This document shows positions 45,839 to 58,064 of a stretch of 64,000 nucleotides of DNA, one piece after another (the stretch's first letter is position 1; every line of letters begins with the position of its first letter). The stretch comes from Lasiosphaeris hirsuta (Eukaryota; Ascomycota; Sordariomycetes; Sordariales; Lasiosphaeriaceae): positions 3,162,001 through 3,226,000 of the forward strand of contig JAUKUA010000003.1 in the NCBI GenBank assembly GCA_030549175.1. The letters run 5' to 3'. The notes beneath the pieces are model-generated. The model ran no database searches. It saw nothing but the letters and a program-made list of their open reading frames with translations, and was not told where the DNA came from. A program made the position numbers and the translations under genes.

Positions 45839-46293
45839 CGTGGATTTGCGGATCTCACGTGGCTGTGAGATGCGTGTTGTGAGAGTTGGACGCTCAATAG
45901 CAATCCAAGTGATACTGAATGTGATACTAAAGATCGAGCGAAGAGCGCCTCGCGCTTTTAACTTCCGACGGGGCATTCCTGCTCTGAACAGGTACATTGT
46001 TCCATCCGCCTGGTCATAGAACTTATTCCTGCCTTGTTAGATAGTGTTGGGTTCACAATATCCTTTGTGGGACCACGCAGTCTTTGTCTCGGATTCATGG
46101 CTCACAACTGGGTAAGCAATTGAGGCGAGAACACAATGACGGAGGATGCTAGGGCGGGACTTACCTTGGTTGTAGGGACTACTTATCCCTAAATAGAGCA
46201 ATTCGGCAAAGTTGCCTGGGTATAAGGGTCTATCTAATCCTACACTACCGTGTACAGTTGTCCATGATGATGCACACTGCGTCCCAAACGTAT
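45839..46293. other. Intergenic between PGS1 stop and LPMO start
   Basis: About 450 bp, the promoter of the LPMO gene and the 3' end of PGS1. No specific operator is assigned. Confidence 0.35.
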
Positions 46294-48000
46294 TTACAAT
46301 GCACCCCCGACAAGCTTAACAATCACCATCGCAATGCGCACCTTGAGTCCCACGCGTCGTTCAGTTTTGGCAAAGTCATCTCTGGTCGCTACCGTTGTGT
46401 TCTCCTGTAACCATCGCTGTTCGTCCCCCAGTCGCTGCTTCAGCCCTTCATTTTCGGTGACAATCATCGCATTCGCCTCGAGGTCGAGTGAGTAGCTCCT
46501 CTTTGTGTAGTTGGAGCTACCGATTAAACTGATGGAAGGGTTCTTGTTCTCTGGCAGTGTCACCCAGAGCCCCTTGGCGTGGTACGTCCACCCACCTGGC
46601 TCGCCAACCGTTCCCTTTTGCCATTCTCGAAGGACAGTTGAATCTTCGCGCTTGTTTTGGTGCACAGCGCGGAGGAAGCGACGAGCGAGCAGAACATAGG
46701 CGTCGGGGAGAAGCCCAGAGACGCCCGGCGACTTGTAAAACCCGTTTGCAAAGGGGGACGCGGTGATGACTGTATTGCTTTGCGAAGTGGTAGATATGAG
46801 GAGATTGGCGAGTGAGGGGACGGGGTTAAAATATCCAGCTGTGAATGTCCATGATGACTTGGCGTACTGGGGCTGCGATAGTGTCTTGAGAACGTGGGTG
46901 ATGGCTGGTAGCTCTGTCGAGGTGTCGGGGGACAGCAGCTGTGAGAACTGGGCCAGCATGTAGACCGTCGTATCCTTCTCCCCCGCAGATACCTTATCTA
47001 GCGACGTCAACGGCGCCGTCTTGGGCGATATCAAGCCAGCTAGCAAGCCTGTCGACTCCGTGACGAATGCTTTCGGGTCCTCCAAGGGACATATTGCTGA
47101 ATTCGTGCTGGGCCAGGCGAGGTCGAAGCCCGATGGCGCATCGGAGGGCTTGATGAGAAAGCTCAGGGATGCCACGGCATCGTGGATATTTGAAAAATAC
47201 TCAGTGATGTCCCGGGATTGAAACAAGTGATATCTATCTTGGCGATTTGTGAAGTAGTCGCTCGAGAGATTGGCGCCAGAGAGAATGATGTCATCATCGA
47301 CGCCGTATAGCTTCATGTGCTGCAATCCCCACCCCTCATTGATCCTCTTTGGTATGTGTTTTTTCCGGAACCCCGTCAGGTTGGGCGTGTGATACATTCG
47401 GACTTCGACGCGGTCGGGGCCAAACTCGGAGATGAGGGGCGCAAGCAGCGATGCACATGACGCATCAGGAGCTTCGCGAGTGCCCCGTAGGGCGTCGGTG
47501 AGAATGCTGAGCTTGACATTGGGTTTTGCGCGAAGCGTCTCCTGGAGCGTGGCAATCTTGGAATCGTGAGCGGGGTGGTGGGCAGCTATCGGTGAGGGGG
47601 GCAGCAAAGCAGAGAGCATACCAGTTCTTTCTCAGACTTGCCAATATAGAGGGTTGACAAAAAGATACGTCTCTCTGCCCCGCGTATTTTGTCCTGCTCC
47701 TTGTCAGCCTGCGTTTGGTGGGCCTCAAACCAACAATGGTACCTTGAGGGTCTCGTAGAACTCGGCAGGAGTCTGCAGGACTTGGACCTGGGAGCCGTTG
47801 ATCTTGAATGAGGGCGCGAGCCGGTCGAGCTCGCCGACAAAGGGGGCGAGCATCCCGACGTTTGAGGGTGCTGCGCTGTGTTGGGCCCCTGGTGGTGGCA
47901 TCGAAAATCGCCGGCATTGGGCTTTGGCGATTCGAAGACACGACGCTGGGACAGGGCACCTGAGTTTGCTAGCACATCGTGGAACGCACCTTACCAGCAT
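46294..48000 (-). CDS. PGS1: Mitochondrial phosphatidylglycerophosphate synthase
   Basis: It makes phosphatidylglycerophosphate from CDP-diacylglycerol and glycerol-3-phosphate in the mitochondrial inner membrane, the committed step to cardiolipin. The model is three exons (48000-47743, 47693-47622, 47556-46294; introns 49 and 65 nt), 530 residues. The N-terminus (MLVRCVPRCASKLRCPVPASCLRIAKAQCRRF) is Arg/Cys-rich without acids, a mitochondrial presequence. Phospholipase-D-type HKD motifs: HMKLYGVDDD (H190) and YHAKGLWV (H347 in the exon frame, about residue 436), each followed by the usual SGANLSSDYF and GSSNYTKRS. Introns join FYETLKDKIRGAERRIFLSTLY and GKSEKELIATLQETL. It is divergent from NDUFA12 across 328 bp. 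Confidence 0.93.
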
Positions 48001-48328
48001 GGCCACGGTAGGTGGTCGGTCGGTCGCATCAAGGGGCAGTGATCACAGGCGCAGACAGAGCAGACAGCAAACACATGGCAATCGACAAAATTCCCTTCTA
48101 TGGCAATGGCGGTGATGCGCGCTGTGGCGGGGGAGCGAGCGAGCTCGCCTTGGCGGGCTGGGGTGGAGCGCTTGGACCGCTGAATTGAGCTCCGCCATTG
48201 GCCCGGCACTTTCCACAGGTAGCCCCACAACGAGATGGCGAGTTCAATCCAACCTCGAAATTCAACCCAACAACCACCGCAAGTCCGAACTTCGACGTCG
48301 CCCCACGGTCAATTGGCCCCAGCCCAAG
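48001..48328. promoter_or_regulatory. Bidirectional promoter region, PGS1 / NDUFA12
   Basis: 328 bp between two divergent start codons of nuclear genes for mitochondrial proteins. Shared control is plausible but inferred. No known motif is assigned. Confidence 0.45.
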
Positions 48329-49121
48329 ATGTCGTACCTCACGAGAACGCTGGGCAACCTGCGCAAGATTGGCTTCAAGGTTTGTGGTAACTTGTTTGGG
48401 CGTTGACAGTGTGCTAACGGAACAACGACAGGAATACTGGCATCAACTCAACGTCCGTCTCCCTCATCTCCCTTGAGCTCCCCCGACTTCCCGTACGCCC
48501 CCGACTCCTGCTAACCGCTGCGCGCCCAACGGACAGTATATCGGTATGCTGGATCACGGCCGGAACGGCTGACCGCAATTGGGAGGCTGACGATAGCACA
48601 GGTGACACCAAGGCTGGTAAACTGGTCGGTGTCGACAAGTTCGGCAACAAGTACTTCGAGGACCCTGAGGAGCTGCCGCGTACGTGATTGATCGGCCTAC
48701 TTGGCTGTGGATTACCTCGCTGACGGTCTGGCAGTGCGCACGAGATGGATCGACTACGCGAAGCACGACTTTGATCCGTATGTTTGAGGGAGGAATACAC
48801 CCCGACGGATCTCCATTCTACACCCGCGAGCGATGCTAACGCCTGATTGCTTCTCTTCAGCGCCCAAATTGAGCCGCTGTGGCATCTGTGGATCTCATAT
48901 GGCACCGACACCCTCCCCAGTCAGGATCCGAGTGCATCAATCCACCGCAGCTGGGCAGCCCCTCATCACATCCCGAACTACACTGCGACTAGGGGGGCGT
49001 TCAAGACCTATAACACGTATTTCCCCCTAAAAGACATGTAAATTTGTACTATAGCTAACACGTCTGCAGAACGAAGCCGAAGGTCAAGTCTTGGGAACCA
49101 GTTGCCGCCGCGAGACAATAG
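48329..49121 (+). CDS. NDUFA12: Complex I accessory subunit NDUFA12 (B17.2-type)
   Basis: A supernumerary subunit on the matrix side of respiratory complex I. The model has seven exons (48329-48379, 48432-48452, 48537-48543, 48602-48679, 48735-48777, 48861-49037, 49070-49121), 142 residues, like the human 145. Exon 3 is only 7 nt (TATATCG). It supplies the conserved Tyr-Ile-Gly before DTKAGKLVGVDKFGNKYFE. The last intron (49038-49069) is only 32 nt, with GTAAAT, GCTAAC and CAG. Without it the frame stops at once, and with it the family's C-terminal TKPKVKSWEP is restored. Other hallmarks: RTRWIDYAKHDFDPAQIEPLWHLW and the HIPNYTATRGAFKTYNTYFP segment. The numerous introns are typical of the family in fungi. 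Confidence 0.9.
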
Positions 49122-50596
49122 GATGCGACCGGCTCTGTACATATGCCACTGCGGTGAATACGGATAGATTGCGACCCCCAGAACTCTTTCTTGGAATTCT
49201 TTGCCAAACGTGATTGCGGAAGATTCGACTTCGATTCGAATGACCAGGGTCGGGTGTGTTTCAGTGCCGATACATAGCCCCTTTCTTTAGGAGACGTTAG
49301 ACGTTTGCTTCTAACCAGGAATAGCCCCGGCAACATACGTCAAAACCAATATAATTGTAGCAGAATCGAAATAGGGCACTTTAAAGAAGAGTTCTAAACG
49401 CTCTTACCCTTTCCATATTGCGGCCATATCAACTTTTAGCTTCAACGGCGGCAAAGTGCCGCAATAGACGACGCCCAGCACGGCACTTCTTCGATGTGTC
49501 GAATCAGAGTGCGACTTTCGCCTTCATCTCCAAATTTTTAGGGGTTAGAGTAACCCACTCCGCCCAAGCTCCTCAGAATGTCCATCAGCGAATACATATA
49601 TCCCTGATGAGGCTCGAGACGGAAAGAGCATATAACAGGTCTTGCTTTCACATCTGGTCTGGGTGTGATGATAACTCACGTCTTTGTTCATCTCCTCGTT
49701 ACACTGCATTGCGGCCTGACAACCTCAACTGCGTCTGGAGAAAGATCCATAGTAATTGGAGAGAAATAGGGGCTGGACTCCCAGCGGTGTGTCTTAGCTT
49801 CTGTCTTAGCTCTTAGTTAAAACATACGTAACGTGGTTGCTCGCAACCAGCCCCCTCAGGTTGTCATCCTCATTTTGCTACCACAGAGGTACCCTCATGT
49901 TAGCATCTACGTTGGTCCAACCGGGCTTCTCCAACATCGGCCTGCTTGAAACACGCTCTTACCCCGCAGATGCATAGGGGCCGTGGAAAGCGATGGCAGG
50001 GAGACGCCGGTCACAGGACGGTCCCTTGCATCGACGGGAGTGACGAGATGCGCAGGTGTGGCATGCTGCCGCATGCGAGAAAAGAATATGCATGCCGTGT
50101 GGATGTACACTTTGAAGTTGACATACGTCGACCGATCACTCACAAGACATCACGAGCCTCGTTGCATAAGACATCTCTACAAAACACTCACTCCACAGAC
50201 CCAAACTATGCCTATTCTTGAACACAATTTCAGTTATACTGGTCAACGAAATGCTGAATTAGGCCCCTCAAATCAGATCCTCAAAAATTCTGCGAATGCC
50301 ATCCAATCACCAAAGCAACCAAAAAGAGCAGCCGATCAGGGACATATTTCGCACAAAATTCTTCTCAATGCAGCGCGAAATATCAGACGAAACCAGTTAG
50401 AAGTAGTCCTACCAATGACGCAAAGCGCACTTTAGCCGCCTACAAGTCTTCTAGAAGCACGAAATCTGACAATGGATATAACAGATATGGATGCAAAGAA
50501 ATGGTCTTGGTCTAGTGGGTTGGAACCAACTGGCGCAAACATTCGTGGTATAGTATGTACGGTCGACCGGACAGTGTGTATTCTGGGAAGATGCCT
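49122..50596. other. 1.5-kb convergent intergenic region
   Basis: Between the stops of NDUFA12 and the transhydrogenase gene. AT-rich parts near 49330-49420 and 50190-50420. No gene, tRNA or repeat is recognised. Confidence 0.4.
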
Positions 50597-53500
50597 CTAA
50601 AGCTTGACCCGAGCTTCGATGGCAGCTTTGATCGCTGGAGGTGAACACGTCAGCTTCTGCTCCATTTGCAAAGGCGGACTGGCATATGAGAGGACTGACC
50701 TTCTGTAGTATTCCTCGCATCTCCAAACAACATCCTTGTCCCGGGCATATAGAACATCGGGTTCGGCACATCGGCTACAAGTTATCCGATGTCAGCAGAA
50801 GCATCGCCCAAGGGGGTATTGATCCCGATAATTACCATAACCACTCGCCATACCCCGCTTCATCACGACAACCTGTTTGCTCTTCCAAGCATGCAACACT
50901 GGCATACCGGCGATCGGGCTGCCCGGCTCCAAAGCGATGGGGTTCACGGTGTCGTTGGCACCGATCACAAGCGTCACATCCGTCTCGCCAAAGTCATCAT
51001 TGATCTCGTCCATCTCGAGCACGATATCGTATGGCACGCTGGCCTCGGCAAGAAGGACGTTGCACTGACCGGGCATGCGGCCAGCCACAGGATGGATCGC
51101 AAATCGAACCTTGATGCCCTTGGAGCGAAGCATCTGGGTGATATCCGAAATGGCATATTGGGCCTTTGCAACTGCCATGCCATAGCCAACAACAATGATG
51201 ACAGACTCGGCGTTGGTAAGTGCTTCTGCCGTGTCCTCCACGTTGGTCTGTGTCACACTTCCTTCAATCTTGTAATCCGAAACGGCCGGGCCAGCGATCC
51301 CACCGAAGAGGACATTCACGAGAGAGCGGTTCATCGCGATACACATGACGTACGAGAGAATCGAGCCAGACACGCCAATAAGCGCTCCGACAGTGGTGAG
51401 TAATGGGTTGTCAAGCATGAAACCTTCGGCAACCAAGGCGAACCCGCTGTAGGCGTTCAAAACCGTGATGACAACAGGCATGTCAGCCCCGCCAATAGCT
51501 GCGGTTGTGGTGTAACCCTTGAGGAACGAGAGTGCCGTGTTAGCGGCGAGCGCACCGGCGGCGATTAGGGGGGCGCCAGGGGCCAGCGTCACAAAAGCGC
51601 CCATTGTCGCAACATTGGTAGCCAGGAGCGCCGAATTGATGAGATGTCGCCCAGGTAGCACGAGAGGCTTTGACGACATCTTCCCAGCCAGTTTGAGGAA
51701 GGCAACGATCGAGCCAGTGAACGTGATGCCGCCAACAAATACTCCGAGATAGGCAGAGACAAGATGGAGGGTCGATATGTCCGACACATCAGCCATGACA
51801 CTGCCGATACTAGTCAAGACGGCAGCGAGGCCAACAACGGAGTGCAAAGCAGCGACTGTCTGGGGAAGATCGGTGGGCGTGATGCGTTTTCCAATCAAGA
51901 ACCCCAAGGCACCTCCGACAGCAGCGAGACCACCGAACTGCGCCAATACCGCAGGCGCAAACCCAACGGCAAGCAAAGACGCGAGGACACCGGTTCCCAC
52001 GCCCAACATTCCGAGCATGTTGCCCATGCGAGCAGTTGCCTGAGACGCTAATCCAGAAATCGAGGTGATGCAAAGTACCGAGCTGACCATGTACCCAGCC
52101 TGAACAAGTCCAGCCGCTCCTGTTGAAGCAGCAGCGAGGAATCCACCTCCAAAGAGGAGGCCAGGCACGGCATAGAGCCATGGGTACTCAGGGGGGTCCG
52201 TCGGCCGCCGGAACATGTCCAGCATGCGCTTCGTAATGACGAAACCACCAGAGATATTGACGAACGCCAACAGCACCGAAGCCGCACCGAATGCTTGAGG
52301 GATTGTCTCGGGGAAGTACCCGCCACCCAAGATAAACAGGCCACCGACACCAACCATTCCTGAAATCGCGTTGGTGACGCTCATCAAAGGCGAATGAAGC
52401 GCTGGAGCAACGCCCCATACGACACGGTAGCCAATTAGTGACGCGAGCGCAAAAGTGAAGGCATTCCCCATAAAGAGGGGCCCGGTGAGTTTGCCGAGAG
52501 CGAGCGCAGTACCCATTCCGCCGGTGACCAGTGCAACCTCTCGAGAAGTCTTCTGGAAGGGAGTTATGGCGACTACCTCTGCCTCTTTTGTGGCCGCAGC
52601 CGAGGCTGCCGGTGCTGGGGGAGGAGCTGGCCGAGGAGCCGGGGGAAGGATTTTACCCTTTCGAGTAACAATAGCACCCCTGACGACCTCATCTGTCAGG
52701 TCGATTCCGAACTCCTTCTCCTTTGGCGCAATTGACAACAGGAATTTGGTGATGTTGTTGGAGTACAGGGTGGACGATTGCGTGGGCAGCCGAGACGGGA
52801 GATCGGTATAACCTGGAACCTGTCAGAAAGCCCGAGTCAGGCTCGCTCCATAACTTACCGATAATCTTGACGTCCTTATAAGTGACCAACTTGCCAGGTT
52901 CCGTCTTTTCACAATTGCCGCCGGCCTCGGCTGCAAGATCGACAACTACGGACCCCGGCTTCATAATTTCAAGCATAGCCTTGGTGATCAACTTGGGTGC
53001 GGGCTTGCCGGGGATCAGAGCGGTGGTGATGATGATATCCACCTCTCGAGCTTGCTCCGTGAACAGTTTCATTTCAGCCTCAATGAACTCCTTGGACATC
53101 TCCTTGGCATAGCCGCCGGCGCCGGACCCGTCCTCCTGAAGTTCAACCTCGACGAACTCAGCGCCGAGCGATTGAACCTGTTCCCGAGCGGCGGGCCGGG
53201 TGTCAAAGCCACGCACGATAGCTCCGAGTCGCCTCGCAGTCGCAATAGCGCTCAGTCCAGCCACACCAGCGCCGATGACCAGGACCTTGCACGGCGGGAT
53301 CTTTCCGGCAGCCGTGACCTGGCCCGTCAGAAAGCGGCCAAAATTGTTGGATGCCTCCAGGACGGCCTTGTAGCCGGCAATGTTAGCCATTGAGCTCAAG
53401 GCATCAAAGACCTGGGCTCTGGAAATCCGGGGAATCAGGTCCATGGCAAATGACGTCGCCTTTTTGGCGGCCAGCTTCTCCACCAGCTCCTTATTCTGCG

Positions 53501-54273
53501 CCGGCTGGAGAAAGCTGATGATGGTCTGGCCTTCCTTGACGCCATCGATCTCGGCGAGACTGGGCCCTCGCACCTTGAGCACAATGTCCGACTCGGACCA
53601 GACGGCAGAAGCTGAATCAACCAAGGTAGCGCCCGCTGCGTCGTACGCCTCATCGTGAAACTCGGCCTGCGCACCGGCGCCTCTCTCGATTATGACCTTG
53701 GCATAGCCCTTCTTGAGGAGAAGTGCCACATTTTGCGGTGTCAGTGCTACACGGCGCTCATTAGGATACACCTCCCGAGGCGTCCCAACGGTCAATTGGG
53801 AAAAGGGCGTAGTCGGAGGCAAGACAGCGGCCGAGTCGGTCGAGTAGGTCGCCGAGGCCCCGCGCGCTGGTGGCTGCTGGGGCGGGATCGTGGTCAAAAC
53901 CGAGGCATGGCGAACGAGCTGCAGCGACTGGGTCCTGGGAACAGTGAGAGCCAGTGAAGCTGTAGACGGACGCTCGCGGTGAAGGGTGTTGTGCCATGCT
54001 CTAAGGGACCCGGTGGCGGCGCCAGGGATGCAAGGGCGGCCCGGTGCGGAATCTGTGGAGAGGGCACGTTAAGTTCGACGGGTCCAATTGAGAAACGGTG
54101 GAGAGGACTCTATAGCAACATCTACGACGACCGACGACACTCTGACAGCGGGAAGGGGGCGGGGCGGGCTCACCAAGCACGCGAGCTGCCGTTTGGCGGG
54201 CAAAACGCTCAACGGGTCGGGAGCACGAGGCATTTGGGGCCAGCGCGGCCCGGGGGAGGCATCGCGGTATCAT
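50597..54273 (-). CDS. NNT: Mitochondrial NAD(P) transhydrogenase, fused alpha-beta form
   Basis: This proton-translocating enzyme of the inner membrane drives NADPH formation from NADH and NADP+. The model is five exons (54273-54174, 54052-52859, 52812-50836, 50774-50700, 50634-50597), all in frame, 1127 residues. Exon 1 plus the start of exon 2 form a long Arg/Ala-rich presequence ([20 protein letters not shown]). Domain I (NAD) follows, with [21 protein letters not shown] and [24 protein letters not shown] membrane region starts after a Pro/Ala linker ([15 protein letters not shown]) with many Gly/Ala-rich helices. Domain III (NADP) is at the end: [37 protein letters not shown] and [12 protein letters not shown]. 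The intron acceptors join [10 protein letters not shown] and [14 protein letters not shown]. The end AIEARVKL is encoded by a 38-nt last exon. All nucleotide-binding motifs are intact. Confidence 0.94.
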
Positions 54274-56952
54274 GGCTGTCTGCGAGCGCTTGCGCTGTAA
54301 AAGCAAGCCAGCCGAGGCGTGCTCATTTGTTCACTCACAGGCGCGTTGCGAAGGGGCAGTTGCGAGAGGGCAGTTGGCAGAGAATGGGAAGACAGGAAGA
54401 CAGGAGGAGAAGGCGAAGAAGGCGAGGACGGAGGAGGACAGGAAGGTGTCTGCCTTTGCTGTCCCATCGTGTCTGCCCTACGCTCCCAGGCTAGGTACCA
54501 ACTGCGTCGCGGCTTCCATAGGTACACTACATCAGCGGCGTACACAGTATGTACATGCAAGCGATCTAAGGGGGACCTTGGTGCTGCCTCGCCCTCTCGT
54601 CCATTCAGTCTCGAGCACCTCAAGGTACAAGGTGTGCGAAAGGAGGGGTCATGCGGGAGCCGTGGACACAGCGACACAGGACATCCCACCCAGAACCGCA
54701 GACAACCGCGCTCTCGATGGTGGTATGGGAGATGGTATCCCTGCCGCTCCCTTCTTCAGGCTACGCTACCCCGCCTTTGATGCAATGAGACCCCCGTCCC
54801 AAGAGCTCGTCTGGCGTCAAAGTATCAAAATATCCGCCGTATGTACAGTGCAGTGACTGTAGCAGGGGGGGGGGGGGGGGGGCAACGTACCAATATGCCC
54901 TAGTTGCCTAGGTGCGAGGAGGGGCTAGGACGTTTGGGCGGTACTTTCTGCAGGGTGGAAACGCGACCAAGCCAACGCGGGACGGCGGGCAGTGTGGGGT
55001 GAAATGCCTCCATGGAACGCCCGTCAAACCTGCCTCGCCGGCCTCGAGAATCCTGGCTGTGTCTCAGGCGTGCCTCTGGCGTGCGGGGGATAAAATGCGG
55101 GGAGATGCAGGCTCCAAGCCCATGCGGGCAGTTACCCTCTTCGTCTTCCAATGTTGCCATCGATCAGATGTCAAGCGCAGCCTGTCTCTTAGGTAAGGTA
55201 AGTGCCTCCCGTCTTTCCTCTGCTCCCGACAATCCGACAATCCGCCAGTCCGGTCAGTTTATCCAATGCAAGGTGTACTATCTGGACATCGTATATGATT
55301 ACCGCTCGCGGCTGTTGTACGACTACTTTATCATGCTGAATTAGCAATCTGGTCTCGACCAGCTGGAAACACCACTGCGTCTGGGTGCCTTATCTGGGGT
55401 ACCCAACTAGTAGCCTGCTTTGGTCTTCTCCATGGGTTCGGGCTATTATTAGCGTGCCATGCAATCATCGCTACCCACGTCCCGAGGTGCGCCACGTTGG
55501 GTTATGTTGCACAAGTGCGCAGCCCGTTTTCACGCTTGGTCCACCAAGCCGTGATGAACGCTTTCTCCAACGCTGCTACCTCCGGATCCTCTTGACACGA
55601 AGACAAGGAAGAAGGCGGCCGTAACCACAACACAGCAATTTCGCCATAGGCTAGGATAGCTTAAAGATCAAGGAGAAAGTCAGCCGCGGTCTTCCACGAT
55701 ATTGATTCATCCGAAACCAGGCTCAAGAGTCCAAACTCCTCGATGAAACGCAACCACGCCTCTGCTAGACTGTTAGGCCTTCATTGCCGTGCTGTCCAGG
55801 CTCAAAGCGGTGCTCTTGCTCAGATTTCCTGCTACAGTAGTCAGGCCGTTAAGGTTTCTCAATCCGAGTACGATACAGAGGATGGAGCTCAAAAGACCCT
55901 AGTGGAGCATGTACGATCGACTGCCCGCTAAACCCAACCCGTTCTGCCTTTTGGTTCGTGTATTGGGACTAGCCACCTACCGCCAGTTTGCTAAATTTAC
56001 GGCGTTCGGGGCCAGAGGCGATCTCGGCTTGGAAAGCAGAGATGAGGGTAAGCAATGCAGTAAGGATACCGGCAATCCTAGCTAGGACCGTCAAAGCAGA
56101 TCTTGAATACTATGGAATCCTCGTGGCCCGGAAACTACAACTTTGCTCTATTTGTTAACAAGCGTTAACGAACTTCAGCTGGGCCCAGGGGCAACTTCAT
56201 GATTTCAATTGGTGAGAGAGATTATGGCCTTCAGTCATAAGTCCTCAACCTCTCGAGATGATTGGTGAGATGAGCCCAGGCCAAGTTTCCCACGGATTTG
56301 GCCGCACGCCATGGTTTGTCTGTTAGCGTGTGGCTCTGAAGGCTAATTGTGTAGTTTGAGTTGTCTTGCTGAACAAAATTATTGCTGAAAAGGGTTGTAC
56401 GGAAGGCCTTGAAATTAATCCCTTGAAGTTTGATAGAGACTGACGACACCTTTCCAGATGCTAGTGGGTACCTTTCAACTGTGAAAAGGATTCTCCAAGA
56501 CTTCAGAAAGTCGTTCCGAGTCACGGAGCAGGTTTATGCTGAACATATATATGTTTGAAGTCGATCAATAGGCACTCTGGCAAAACAACTATTCTATCCC
56601 TTTGCCTTCACCTTCAAGTTGCTAAGCACGATGTCTCGAGGAGCTCGAATAAGCAGCAAACGGCAGCCGTTGGGAGAAAACAGGGGTGCGCAAACAAAGA
56701 CGTACAAAATCGTGACACGTCAATGGGACCCCTATTGGCCTGCTTGACACTGCGGAATGTGGTGTAACAATGGCCAACGGCAGCGACCCGCACATCACCC
56801 GAATGGCTGCCCAAATCCCGCCCGCAGTTGAGGCCCGCCGTTTGAGCGAGGTACTTATTGTTGAACAGATTCAGGCAAACCGACTCTCCGTCCGACCTAC
56901 GACTCAATCATTTCACGGGTCATTAGTGTACTACTGTGTTCATTTTGTGGAA
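54274..56952. other. 2.7-kb gene-free region
   Basis: Contains the transhydrogenase promoter and a G18 homopolymer (54865-54882). From about 55630 it is AT-richer. A minus-strand open frame at about 56231-56524 has no ATG start and no recognisable motif, so it is not called. No RNA gene is recognised. Confidence 0.4.
54865..54882. repeat. G18 homopolymer
   Basis: Eighteen consecutive G on the plus strand, about 600 bp upstream of the transhydrogenase start, intergenic. Length is probably unstable or inexact in the assembly. Confidence 0.9.
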
Positions 56953-58064
56953 ATGCCAGGTATCACCGTCGCCCATATTCAACATGGAAATCCACGGCAG
57001 AATCAGCATCAACCGCACCGGCCGGGTTCAGGGGCCCAAAGCCAGTCTGGGCTTTCGGGCCAAATAATGTGGCTACCCCGACGAGAAGAGCTGGATTTGC
57101 CCACGGGGCTGGATGTGGGATGCCACGACCACCCAGTTGTCATTCTCTCCGACAAAACACAACATGGCAAAGTTGTAGTTCTCACAGTAGGTCTCCACCC
57201 CCTAATCTAGAGACCGAAGCAGCTCTAACGACCTGCTCACAGTTGACGTCGTTCGGTGGGACAGACTTATCCACCAAGCACCCCGATAACCATGCCAGAC
57301 GATCCAACTACCTGCCCATCGCCCCGTCGCCTCCACATCCGGACAACGGCATCATCCTCAAGCTGAAGCAAAATGCCCGTCTGCAAAAGAACTCGTACAT
57401 CAGCACCGAAACCCAACACACCATCAACTTCTCGGCGCTGCGCGCCTACACCAGCCGTGACCGTGATCAAGCCCACGAGAACCACCAGGGGGGCAGACAG
57501 CCAGCGGCCAAGGATTACATCCTCACGAGCAAGTCCTTCAAGAAGCTGACCCAGTACGCCAAGTTCCCGCCGCCACCGACTAGCACCGGAGCCCACACCG
57601 AGCAAACGGACCGCCAAGCCCGGGCGCGCGACCGGATCACCCTCCAGCAGCTCGAAGTCGAAGCCGAGGCAGTGCGTGCCGCGGCCGCCCGCACCAGAGA
57701 CTCCGACCCCCGGCAGTACCACCCGGGCTCACTATATGCGCTAGAGGACGCGCTGGGGCGGGACAGGGCGCGGGTCCTGGCGGTGCGCGAGGCGCAGAGG
57801 GCCTACTGCTACTGTGCGGGATGTGGCCGGTGGAGAGCGGCTGCTGGGGTTCATAGCTTGATGGTCGCCCCCGGTTGCGACTATCGCCGCCGCGAGAGCG
57901 GATATCAGACTATGGCGGCCGGTCGGGGGGATGATGGACATGGAGATGGGAGTGGGGATAGCGGCTTTGTTGTTGGGGCCAAGACGGTCTTGACCGGACT
58001 GGTGAGTCTGGTGACGGTGGGATACTTGGGAGGAAAGTGGTTGGGCCGCAAGCTTTTTGGATGA
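56953..58064 (+). CDS. Conserved fungal protein with C-terminal membrane helix, unknown function
   Basis: The model is two exons (56953-57186, 57243-58064; 56-nt intron with CTCTAACG branch), 351 residues. Exon 1 holds SGQIMWLPRREELDLPTGLD and CHDHPVVILSDK. The join gives VVVLTLTSFGGTDLSTKHPDN, then YLPIAPSPPHPDNGIILKLKQNARLQKNSYIS. This block is recognisable from many ascomycete hypothetical proteins. A helical Arg/Ala/Glu-rich middle (ITLQQLEVEAEAVRAAAARTRD) follows, then a Cys patch (YCYCAGCGRW). A C-terminal hydrophobic, glycine-spaced helix, TVLTGLVSLVTVGYLGGKWL, suggests a tail anchor. The frame is open upstream to ATG 56770, but the MPGITVAHIQHGNPRQ start fits the family better. Function is unknown. 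Confidence 0.75.

Noticed and set aside
56231..56524. Minus-strand frame of 97 codons
   Set aside because: No ATG, no recognisable domain and no convincing splice partners.
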